Assembly (NCBI GenBank): GCA_022841375.1 | Contig: JALHRQ010000001.1 | Span: 610,892 to 674,891, forward strand | Reading direction: 5' to 3' | Origin: Burkholderiales bacterium | Lineage (GTDB): Bacteria > Pseudomonadota > Gammaproteobacteria > Burkholderiales > SG8-41 | DNA length: 64,000 bases | Shown: piece after piece, positions 34,503 to 41,898 of the stretch | How positions within the stretch are numbered: position 1 is the stretch's first letter | Layout of the letters: each line of letters opens with the position of its first letter | Translations under genes and position numbers: made by a program | Notes under the pieces: model-generated | The model's database searches: none | Told to the model about the DNA's origin: nothing | What the model saw: only the letters and a program-made list of their open reading frames with translations

Positions 34503-35666
34503 ATGCCGCTCGCCCTGCTCCTCGTCCTCTCCAGCATTGCCTTCATCACAATGAAGGGCAGCCGCATCCTGATGACGCTGTATGCGGTCGATCTCGGTGC
34601 CGGGCCGCTCGAAACCGGCATCCTGTTTGCGCTGTATGGATTGTTCCCGTTCCTGCTCGCCATCGCCGCCGGCCGACTCGCCGACCGTTTCGACAACCGG
34701 CTGCTGATCTACTGGGGGCTGAGCACTTATACGATCTGCCTCGCACTGCCGTATTTTTTCCCGTCGCTGGCGATGCTTTATGTAGTGGCGCCGCTGTGGG
34801 GCTTCACCAGCATGCTGTGGGTGGTGGCAACGCAAAACTTCGTCGGCGTGCTGTCGACCGCGGAAACACGGACACGGAATTTCAGTTATTACAGCCTCGG
34901 TGAATCGACCGGTTCGGTAATCGGCCCGATTGCTGTCGGACTGTCGATCGACGCGCTGTCGCACCAGCCGACCTTTCTGCTGGTGGCGATCATTCCGGTG
35001 ATCTGCGGGCTGACAGTGGCGTTCAAGCGCGACCTGTTCCCGCCCACTGCGGTCGCCAGCAGCGGCGCGCAGGCGCCGCGCAACATGAAAGACCTGCTCG
35101 CGCTGCCGGCGATGCGCAATGCACTGCTGTCGAATGCCGCGGTGATGACTGGACTCGACCTGTTCAACCTGTACATGCCGCTCTACGGTCACAGCCTCAG
35201 TTTTTCGGCAACCACCATCGGCCTGATCATGGGCGCCTTCGGCGCCGCGGCCTTTGTCACGCGGCTGTTCATCCCGCCGATCACCAAACGATACGGCGAA
35301 CGCGCGATGCTCGCCGGCGCCTTCATCATTTCCGGCGCTGCGTTCATGACGTTCCCGTTGACCACCAGCGCGCCGCTGCTCGCCGCCGGCGCATTCGTGC
35401 TCGGGCTGGGACTCGGCTGCGGCCAGCCGCTGTCGATGATCCTGGCGTTTAATGCCGGCCCGCCCGGCCGTTCTGCGGAGGCGATTTCGATGCGCCTCGC
35501 GGTCAGTTACGGCGCACATGTGTTCGTGCCACCGGCCTTCGGCGTAATCGGCGCCGCGGTCGGCGGCGTCGCAACGATTTTCTGGACCTGCGCCGCGGTC
35601 ATGGGTTGCGGGTCGTGGATCAACCGCAGCGCAGCTGTCGCTGCTGAAACCGGAGGGAAGTCCTGA
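34503..35666 (+). CDS. MFS transporter
   Basis: 387 residues and about 12 membrane helices. Motif A between helices 2 and 3 reads AGRLADRFDNRLLIYWG. ATQNFVGVLSTAETRTRNFSYY and GEATGSVIGP-like GESTGSVIGPIAVG match drug- or metabolite-type MFS carriers. The second half has the related FITKRYGERAML-like loop (ITKRYGERAML). It may have an almost leaderless mRNA. The stop overlaps the SDR start by one base, so carrier and dehydrogenase are co-translated and probably share a substrate. Confidence 0.9.
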   Translation: MPLALLLVLSSIAFITMKGSRILMTLYAVDLGAGPLETGILFALYGLFPFLLAIAAGRLADRFDNRLLIYWGLSTYTICLALPYFFPSLAMLYVVAPLWGFTSMLWVVATQNFVGVLSTAETRTRNFSYYSLGESTGSVIGPIAVGLSIDALSHQPTFLLVAIIPVICGLTVAFKRDLFPPTAVASSGAQAPRNMKDLLALPAMRNALLSNAAVMTGLDLFNLYMPLYGHSLSFSATTIGLIMGAFGAAAFVTRLFIPPITKRYGERAMLAGAFIISGAAFMTFPLTTSAPLLAAGAFVLGLGLGCGQPLSMILAFNAGPPGRSAEAISMRLAVSYGAHVFVPPAFGVIGAAVGGVATIFWTCAAVMGCGSWINRSAAVAAETGGKS

Positions 35667-36430
35667 TGGCCAGTTATCCCGAACTCAAGGGTCGCGTCGC
35701 GCTGATTACCGGCGCCGCACAAGGCATCGGCGCGGAAACCGCGCGGCTGTTTGCGGCACAGGGCAGCAGAGTGGCGATTGTCGACATTGATGTCGACAAC
35801 GGCAACAAGGTCGCCGCCGCCATCGTTAAGGCCGGCGGCACCGCGCAATCGTTCAAGACCGATATCACCGACGTCGCCTCGGTCGAACAATGTATTGCCG
35901 GCATCGCCGCCGCCTTTGGCGGCATCGACATCGTCATCAACTGCGCCGGAGGCTACAAGCAGCTTGCCACGGTGGAGGATATGTCGATCGACGAATGGGA
36001 CCGCACGGTGACACTGAACCTGCGCAGCGTGTTCCTGATCTGCAAAATGGCGATCCCGCACCTGAAAAAATCCAAAGCGGGACGCATCATCAATGTGTCG
36101 TCGATATCCGGACGCACGGTGCATGCGGCCTCATCGCCGGCCTACGGCGCGGCCAAGGCCGGCGTCACGCAGCTGACGCGTTTTCTCGCGTACCAACTCG
36201 GCCCCGACAACATCACCGCGAATGCGGTGGCGCCGATCACCACGCTGACGGCGCGTGTAGCGGCACTGCGCACAGAAGCCGACATCGAACGCATCGCCTC
36301 CCAGGTGCCGCTGCGCCGGCTGGCGGTGCCCGAGGATCATGCGCAGGCGATGCTGTTTCTCGCGTCGGATGCCGCCGCGTACATCAACGGCGTGGTGCTG
36401 GATGTGAACGGTGGCCGGGTGATGATGTGA
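35666..36430 (+). CDS. Canonical SDR oxidoreductase (FabG-like)
   Basis: 254 residues with a complete classical SDR site: TGAAQGIGAET, NCAGG, NVSSISG (catalytic Ser) and PAYGAAKAG (Tyr and Lys). The Asp in VDIDVDN at the end of strand 2 favours NAD(H) over NADP(H). It is directly coupled to the MFS gene by TGATG. This intact site is a useful contrast to the two atypical SDRs at 14.8 and 22.5 kb. The substrate is unknown. Confidence 0.92.
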   Translation: MASYPELKGRVALITGAAQGIGAETARLFAAQGSRVAIVDIDVDNGNKVAAAIVKAGGTAQSFKTDITDVASVEQCIAGIAAAFGGIDIVINCAGGYKQLATVEDMSIDEWDRTVTLNLRSVFLICKMAIPHLKKSKAGRIINVSSISGRTVHAASSPAYGAAKAGVTQLTRFLAYQLGPDNITANAVAPITTLTARVAALRTEADIERIASQVPLRRLAVPEDHAQAMLFLASDAAAYINGVVLDVNGGRVMM

Positions 36431-36526
36431 TGGGGATGTGATGCGGCGGATGAAATGCAGCGCCCGATAGACATCGTGACGCCGGATCCATGTTGCGAAA
36501 CCGGGCGAGCTTCAATTCGCGTGAAA

Positions 36527-37102
36527 TCAGAACCCCAACGACTCACCCGCGCCCAGCAACGTGGCGATGCCCAGAATCAGGAAAATGGCCGCAGCGACCC
36601 GATGCACAATGGTGACCGGCATCCGGTCGGCGATTCTGTCGCCGAGGATCACCGCCGGAACATTGGCGATCATCATGCCCAGCGTTGTACCAAGTACCAC
36701 CGGCACAATCGCCTGATACTGCGCCGCCAGTGCAACCGTCGCAATCTGCGTCTTGTCACCCATCTCGGCCAGAAAGAACGCAATCAGCGTTGTCACGAAC
36801 ACGCCTGATTTTGCGAATTTGGCGTCGTTCTCGTCGAATTTATCGGGGATCAGCATCCATCCCGCCATTGCAATAAATGAAATCCCGAGGATCCAGCGCA
36901 AGGTCTCCGGACCCAGAATCGATGTAATCCAGGCGCCCACCGCACCGGCCAAAGCGTGATTGAACAGGGTCGCGACCAGAATGCCGAAACAGATCGGCCA
37001 TGGCTTGCGAAACTTTGCAGCGAGGATGAAAGACAGCAACTGCGTCTTGTCGCCGATTTCAGCGAGGGCGACGATACCGGTAGAAATAAGAAAGGCTTCC
37101 AA
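36527..37102 (-). CDS. GDT1/TMEM165 (UPF0016) family manganese exporter
   Basis: 191 residues from a TTG at 37102, six bases after AAGGAG; an ATG at 37138 lies inside the leader hairpin. Six membrane helices carry the duplicated family motif E-x-G-D-K-T: ALAEIGDKTQL (15-20) and FLAEMGDKTQI (about 100). The family exports Mn2+ (or moves Ca2+) through the inner membrane. The assignment is strongly supported by the yybP-ykoY riboswitch directly upstream, which switches on Mn exporters when Mn2+ is high. Such bacterial members are about this length. Confidence 0.93.
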   Translation of the reverse strand: MEAFLISTGIVALAEIGDKTQLLSFILAAKFRKPWPICFGILVATLFNHALAGAVGAWITSILGPETLRWILGISFIAMAGWMLIPDKFDENDAKFAKSGVFVTTLIAFFLAEMGDKTQIATVALAAQYQAIVPVVLGTTLGMMIANVPAVILGDRIADRMPVTIVHRVAAAIFLILGIATLLGAGESLGF

Positions 37103-37114
37103 CACAATCTCCTT

Positions 37115-37153
37115 GGCCGGAAGAAGACAAATGACCACATCGCTTCTCCGGCC
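37115..37153 (-). promoter_or_regulatory. Hairpin abutting the exporter ribosome binding site
   Basis: On the minus strand GGCCGGAGAAG pairs with CTTCTTCCGGCC (one bulge). The 3' arm ends exactly where AAGGAG (37114-37109) begins. It lies between the riboswitch aptamer and the TTG start, so it is the likely expression platform or a spacer that exposes the ribosome site. Confidence 0.55.
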
Positions 37154-37159
37154 AGTCCG

Positions 37160-37275
37160 AAGGCAATATGGTCAAAGGTCTTGCCAAGTTTGGAAACCGC
37201 TTGCGCCATGGCCCGGGGGCCAAGTGTGTTGACGCAAGCACCTCTCTAGGAGGGCGGCTACTCCCCAATGACAAC
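37160..37275 (-). ncRNA. yybP-ykoY manganese riboswitch
   Basis: On the minus strand the conserved blocks are in order: GGGGAGTAGCC (37266-37256), GTCAACACACTTGGCC, GGCCATGGCGCAAGC, and GGCAAGACCTTTGACC (37185-37170). GGGGAGTA and GGCAAGACCTTT are signature sequences of the yybP-ykoY class, which senses Mn2+ at a four-way-like junction. It lies in the leader of the GDT1-family exporter gene, one of its classic targets. The outer P1 boundaries are approximate. Confidence 0.92.
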
Positions 37276-37317
37276 GCGATTGTAGTCGGCAGACATCACA
37301 CTGTCCATCGAGCCCGG

Positions 37318-38559
37318 TTAAAAACCGAACAGCCCTTTCAGCGCTTTCACGCCTTCCTGCACCGCATCGGCAGGATTGGGGGTTGAAGACCCACCGCCCT
37401 GCTGCGTGCCGCTGCTGCGCGACCGAGAACCACCGCTGCCCATGCCTTCTTCACCGAGCATCGTGGCCGCCGTCGATTTGAGCCGCACCTTGGCCGCCCA
37501 CTCCTGGTTCCACACGACATTGGGATCTTTCGGACGCGGCGGATGGACAAAGTTGGCTTCTTCGCCGTAGGCAATAAAACGCACGAAGGCTGAAGGCGCC
37601 GCAGCGACAAACTGCGCCGGCACCACGCACTCGGTGGTTGATGTCGGCATCACCACGCGTTCCTTGATCAGCCGCGCGACTTCGCCCGGCGGCAGCCAGT
37701 TCAGCAACTGATCGCCGAACTCGCGGCTGTTGCTGGAACTCCAGAACACCACGTCTTCGGTGCCTTCCTTGCCGCCCGTCGCCGATGCGAAATAGCCGTG
37801 CGCGTTGGCGATGCCGTTCCATGACATTTTGATACCGCCGCCGGACCTGGCCATCGCCAGGTTCACCGGTTCCATGAATTCGTATTTGTCGGCGAGTGCA
37901 AACTTGATGTCCGGCGAGTAGTTGCCTTTGATCTGGTGATCGCCGCGCAACGAGGCGTCGCCGGGAACCCGCTGGCCATCGCGCTGGTTGGGCCAGTCGC
38001 CGTAGGTCTTGCTGCGTGAGGCGGAAGGCCCGCGCGGCACGTTGACGCGGCGGCTGATCAGGCCCTGCGGTACTTCACCCTGGGCGACACGCGCAAAATC
38101 AATGACATACGGTTGACCGGGGCCCGCCTGTTCACCGCAGCCCCAGAAAATCAGCATGCGGCCGCGCGGTTTTTCGAAGTTCTCAGGCATGCCGTCCTCG
38201 CGCGGTTCGGCGCGCTGGCGTTGCGGCGTTTCCAGCGGCAGGCTGGCGCCCATCTTCATGCCCGAAGGTATCTCGTGCGCCGCGGCCGGTGTGCCGCCGG
38301 CACTGCGCTGCGAACCGAGTTCCAGCCACATCGTGCGATTCGGCCCGCCGTCCATGCCGCCGCCCAGCATCATGCGGCCGATATCCATTGCAGACGGACC
38401 ACTGCCGCCACCACCCATCCCGCCCATCGGCAGGCCGCTGGTGGTATCGATGCTCATCCAGTAAACGGCAATCGGCGGCGTGATTTTCTGCTGCTGGGTC
38501 AGCGCAGTCGCCGGAAAGGCGGCAAGTGCAATAAGTGCGTAACGCAGGCGGGTCTTCAT
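37318..38559 (-). CDS. Exported protein of unknown function, Gly/Met-rich N-terminus
   Basis: 413 residues, start supported by AAGGAG. The signal peptide is about 1-21 (ends PATALTQQQ). A low-complexity stretch follows (SGLPMGGMGGGGSGPSAM, MMLGGGMDGGP). The central domain has no motif I know (RGRMLIFWGCGEQAGPGQPY, EGTEDVVFWSSSNSREFGDQ). The end is Ser/Gly-rich (GSGGSRSRSSGTQQGGGSS) before a short amphipathic helix. It ends about 45 bp before the Mn riboswitch on the same strand. The Met/Gly-rich part might bind metal, but that is speculation. Confidence 0.75.
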   Translation of the reverse strand: MKTRLRYALIALAAFPATALTQQQKITPPIAVYWMSIDTTSGLPMGGMGGGGSGPSAMDIGRMMLGGGMDGGPNRTMWLELGSQRSAGGTPAAAHEIPSGMKMGASLPLETPQRQRAEPREDGMPENFEKPRGRMLIFWGCGEQAGPGQPYVIDFARVAQGEVPQGLISRRVNVPRGPSASRSKTYGDWPNQRDGQRVPGDASLRGDHQIKGNYSPDIKFALADKYEFMEPVNLAMARSGGGIKMSWNGIANAHGYFASATGGKEGTEDVVFWSSSNSREFGDQLLNWLPPGEVARLIKERVVMPTSTTECVVPAQFVAAAPSAFVRFIAYGEEANFVHPPRPKDPNVVWNQEWAAKVRLKSTAATMLGEEGMGSGGSRSRSSGTQQGGGSSTPNPADAVQEGVKALKGLFGF

Positions 38560-38713
38560 GACGGGCTCCTTGTTGTGCAGGCAGGTTCCGCAATTTATAA
38601 CGCTTCAGGATGCCCGCGATTTGATCCTGATCATAGTTTAACGCGCAGCGCCCTGTGCAATCATTATTCTCCGCATGCTAGGCTGCGCCACAAACAGTGC
38701 TGGAGGAGAACCG

Positions 38714-39697
38714 ATGAAACTGATTCCCGTAAACAGTCTGCCTGCGGTCGCCCTTCTCGCCGCAGGCCTTTGCTGCGCGAACGTGGCGCAGGCGCAGAAT
38801 TTCCCCAACCGCGCAGTGCGCATGCTGATCCCGTTCACGGTCGGCAGCGCGGCCGACGTGATTGCCCGCGCGATGGAACCCGCGCTGCGCGAACGTCTGG
38901 GCCAGCCGCTGGTGATCGACAACCGTGCCGGCGCCGGCGGCAACATCGCCGCCGAACTCACCGCAAAAAGCCCGCCCGACGGTTACACCGTGTTCATGGG
39001 CACCATCGGCACGCAGGCGATCAACTACAGCCTGTATTCCAAACTCAATTATCACCCGCTGAACAGTTTCACGATGATTGCGCGGGTCGGCGACAGCCCC
39101 AACGTGCTGGTACTGAACCCGACCGTGCCGGCGAAATCGGTAAAGGAACTGATTGCGCTCGCCAAGGCCAAACCCGGCGTGCTGAACTACGGCACCTCGG
39201 GTGCAGGTACTTCGGTACATCTGTCGGCGGAATTGTTCAACAGCATGGCGGGCGTCAAAACCGTGCACGTGGCGTACAAGGGCGCGGCCGAAGCACTGAC
39301 GGCGCTGATTTCGGGGCAGACCGACCTCCAGTTCGCCAGTGTGTCGTCGGCGATCCCGATGATCAAAAGCGGACGCCTGCGCGGTCTCGGCGTGACGTCA
39401 CCGACACGCGTCGCGGCCATCCCGGATGTGCCGACCATTGCTGAGGCGGGGCTGCCGGGTTACGCCGCAGTGGCGTGGTATGGCATCGTCGGACCGGCCG
39501 GCATTCCGGCGCCGATCGTCAGCGTGTTGAGCAAAGCGGCGCTGGATGCCCTGGCGCAGCCGGATGTGAAAACCCGCCTCGCCGCATCCGGCGTTGAAGT
39601 GAATCCCGGCACACCCGAGGAATTCCGCAAGCTGATCGAAGCGGAAATCCCCAAGTGGGCGGCCGTGGTGAAAGCCTCGGGCGCAAAAGCCGACTAA
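38714..39697 (+). CDS. TTT (Bug) family periplasmic solute receptor 7, altered ligand loop
   Basis: 327 residues from the ATG at 38714 (GGAGGAG six bases upstream); an in-frame ATG at 38675 lacks a site. Sec signal about 1-27 (ends NVAQAQ). The first ligand loop reads MLIPFTVGSAADVIARAM, without PGG. The rest is standard: VIDNRAGAGGNIAAEL, PPDGYTVFM, TVHVAYKGAAEALTALISGQ and IPDVPTIAEAGLPGYA. It is a single-gene unit between a divergent unknown gene and a bidirectional terminator. Confidence 0.93.
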   Translation: MKLIPVNSLPAVALLAAGLCCANVAQAQNFPNRAVRMLIPFTVGSAADVIARAMEPALRERLGQPLVIDNRAGAGGNIAAELTAKSPPDGYTVFMGTIGTQAINYSLYSKLNYHPLNSFTMIARVGDSPNVLVLNPTVPAKSVKELIALAKAKPGVLNYGTSGAGTSVHLSAELFNSMAGVKTVHVAYKGAAEALTALISGQTDLQFASVSSAIPMIKSGRLRGLGVTSPTRVAAIPDVPTIAEAGLPGYAAVAWYGIVGPAGIPAPIVSVLSKAALDALAQPDVKTRLAASGVEVNPGTPEEFRKLIEAEIPKWAAVVKASGAKAD

Positions 39698-39713
39698 GCC
39701 ATCCAGCTCCAAT

Positions 39714-39746
39714 ATAAAAAAGCCGTTCATGTGAACGGCTTTTTTA
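39714..39746. terminator. Bidirectional intrinsic terminator
   Basis: AGCCGTTCA (39721-39729) pairs with TGAACGGCT (39732-39740), flanked by A-runs on the left and T-runs on the right. It serves the rightward TTT receptor 7 and the leftward MDR gene that ends at 39766. Confidence 0.92.
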
Positions 39747-39765
39747 AATGACGGCAGAAAAGCCG

Positions 39766-40737
39766 TCAGGCGATCTTCACAACGATCTTGCCGACCATTG
39801 CGCTGCTGTCCATGCGTTCCTTTGCGGCGGGCAGTTCGTCAAAGCTATAGATTTTGTCGATGAGCGGCGCGATCCGGCCGTCAACAATGGCCGGTAATAC
39901 GTCGCGGCGCAAACCTGCTGCAGCTTCAGCCTTCCCCGATGCGGGAAGGTGCGCATTGGACACCCCAAACACTTCCAACCGCCACGCATGCACCGCATTG
40001 AGATCAATCTCGGCTTTGAATACGTTGTCGACGTAACCGACAGTGGCCAGGCGACCGCGAAAACCCAGCGTACGCATGCATTCGGCAAAAACAGAACCGC
40101 CGACGCCGTTGATCACCAGATCGATGCCTTTGCCGCCGTTGAGTGCCTTGACCTGTTCGGCAAAGTCCGGCTTGCGGGTGACGATGCCGTGGTCCAAACC
40201 GATGTCCTTGAGCTTGTCGATTTTTTCCTGCGAACCCGAGGTACCGATCGACTTTGCCCCGATCAGTTTTGCCAACTGGATGCTCGCCATGCCCGCGCCC
40301 GATGAAGCGCCCATGATCAGCACGGTTTCACCCTTCTGCAACTTGCCGAACTGATAAATCATTTCCCACGCAGTAATGAAGCTGACCGGCACTGCCGCCG
40401 CCTGCTCCCATGTCAAACGTTCCGGTTTGGGCATCATCTGTGCAATGTCCATCACCGCGTATTCCGCGAAACCGCCGCGCACGCGGCCGAACACCGCATC
40501 GCCGACCTTGACCCCTGTGACCCCTTCACCGATGGCATGCACCACGCCGGAGGCTTCCCCGCCGCCGAGTTTCTCGGGACCGCCGTGCACCACGCCGCCG
40601 ACAAACAGTTCACCGCGGTTCAGCGCCGAGGCGTGCACCTTGATGACCAGCTCGCCGGCTTTGGGCTGCGGCACGGGCACATCGCGGAATTCGAGAACAT
40701 TCTTGTGGTCTTTGGTGACGATCCAGCAGGATTTCAT
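39766..40737 (-). CDS. Zinc-independent MDR, quinone oxidoreductase-like
   Basis: 323 residues. GroES-like N-terminal domain (VPVPQPKAGELVIKVHASAL, GGEASGVVHAIGEGVTGVKVGD), then the Rossmann domain with ETVLIMGASSGAGMASIQLAK. The zinc-ligand Cys/His set of alcohol dehydrogenases is missing, as in quinone or enoyl reductases. NADPH is the likely cofactor (TSGSQEKIDKL). It begins right after an AT-rich motif shared with two other intergenic sites, and lies 63 bp after TTT receptor 8 on the same strand. The substrate is unknown. Confidence 0.88.
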   Translation of the reverse strand: MKSCWIVTKDHKNVLEFRDVPVPQPKAGELVIKVHASALNRGELFVGGVVHGGPEKLGGGEASGVVHAIGEGVTGVKVGDAVFGRVRGGFAEYAVMDIAQMMPKPERLTWEQAAAVPVSFITAWEMIYQFGKLQKGETVLIMGASSGAGMASIQLAKLIGAKSIGTSGSQEKIDKLKDIGLDHGIVTRKPDFAEQVKALNGGKGIDLVINGVGGSVFAECMRTLGFRGRLATVGYVDNVFKAEIDLNAVHAWRLEVFGVSNAHLPASGKAEAAAGLRRDVLPAIVDGRIAPLIDKIYSFDELPAAKERMDSSAMVGKIVVKIA

Positions 40738-40767
40738 AAATTATCCAATAAAAACAATTAGTTATAC
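40738..40767 (-). promoter_or_regulatory. AT-rich shared motif, copy 3
   Basis: On the minus strand TAACTAATTGTTTTTATTG runs straight into the MDR start codon. It is 27/29 identical to copy 1 at 11860-11888. The tight position next to an ATG suggests either a repressor site or an element shared by mobile or copied DNA. Confidence 0.55.
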
Positions 40768-40800
40768 AAAACCGTTCGAAGCAGCCAAACCCGGACGCGG

Positions 40801-41790
40801 TTATTCCGTACCGGTTTCGCGCACGATCGGCGCCCAGCGTTTCAATTCCTTTTGCAGAAACTGCGTCGCACGTTCCGGTGACGATGTCGTCACCGCCTCA
40901 GCACCGGCCTTGCGCAGAAACTCCTGCATGTCAGCAGAAGCGAGTACTTTCTGATTGGCTTGGGCAAGCGTATCAACGATCGGCTTCGGCGTACCCGGTG
41001 GCAGAAAAATCGCATTAAACGCCTGCACCACCAGTTCCGGCATGCCGGCCTCAATCGCGGTAGGCACATCGGGCACCGCCTTCAACCGTTCTTCAGAACA
41101 AATTGCCAGCATGCGGATGCGGCCCTGCTTGTGATATTCCAGCGGCGCCGAGCTGATGGTCGGCGTGTACATCGGAATGTGGCCGGCAACAAGATCGCTC
41201 AGTCCGGGACCAGCGCCTTTGTACGGCACGTGCACGATATTCAGGTCGCCGTTGAGCTTCTTGAACAGCTCGCCGGTCAGTTGCGTGATGCTGCCGGTGC
41301 CCGCGGAGCCGAAGGACAGTTTGCCGGGATTCTTTTTTGCGAAGGCGGCGAGTTCTTTCAGCGTGCGCGTCGGCAGCGACGGATGCACGGCGACGCCGGT
41401 CGGCACCAGCGTGATGATGCCCAACGGGGAAAAGTCCTTCAGCGGGTCGTAGCCGAGTTTCGGATTACCCAGCGGACTGAGCACATGTGTGGTGGTGTTG
41501 GCGATCAGCATGGTGTAGCCGTCGGGTTTGGCCCGCGCCACTTCCTGCGAGCCGATGCCGCCTGAAGCCCCGGCACGGTTTTCGACAATGATGCTTTGCC
41601 CGAGCAGACGCGACATGTCCTGAGCCCAGCGCCGGCCAATGATGTCGTTGACGCCGCCGGGTGCGAACGGCACCACCAGCCGCAGCGTTCGATCGGGAAA
41701 TTTGGTCTGGGCCTGCGCGAGAGCGGGTGCGCACTGCAGCGCAGCCGCCAGCACGGCAATGCCGCCGGATAAAAAGATACGATTGATCAT
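40801..41790 (-). CDS. TTT (Bug) family periplasmic solute receptor 8
   Basis: 329 residues with a Sec signal of about 26 residues (ends ALAQAQ). LVVPFAPGGVNDIIGRRWAQ has the common PGG loop but N-D and GR in place of the usual D and AR. VENRAGASGGIGSQE, KPDGYTMLIANTTTH, IVHVPYKGAGPGLSDLVAGH and VPDVPTAIEAGMPELV follow. The last block has Glu-Leu where most receptors have Gly-Tyr, another sign of altered ligand choice. A quinone-reductase-like gene follows on the same strand. Confidence 0.92.
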   Translation of the reverse strand: MINRIFLSGGIAVLAAALQCAPALAQAQTKFPDRTLRLVVPFAPGGVNDIIGRRWAQDMSRLLGQSIIVENRAGASGGIGSQEVARAKPDGYTMLIANTTTHVLSPLGNPKLGYDPLKDFSPLGIITLVPTGVAVHPSLPTRTLKELAAFAKKNPGKLSFGSAGTGSITQLTGELFKKLNGDLNIVHVPYKGAGPGLSDLVAGHIPMYTPTISSAPLEYHKQGRIRMLAICSEERLKAVPDVPTAIEAGMPELVVQAFNAIFLPPGTPKPIVDTLAQANQKVLASADMQEFLRKAGAEAVTTSSPERATQFLQKELKRWAPIVRETGTE

Positions 41791-41898
41791 AGATTATTTC
41801 CTCGGATTTTTTGGGTTTTTGAACTGCTTTTAAACTGCGAGAGTGGCGTGCCGGTTGATGCTAATTGTTATCTTATATTGCCGCAACCACAGGGAAAG

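Noticed and set aside
38113-39444. 443-codon plus-strand frame overlapping the unknown exported protein and TTT receptor 7
   Set aside because: It shares the strand of receptor 7 in another frame, and is Arg/Ala-rich noise.
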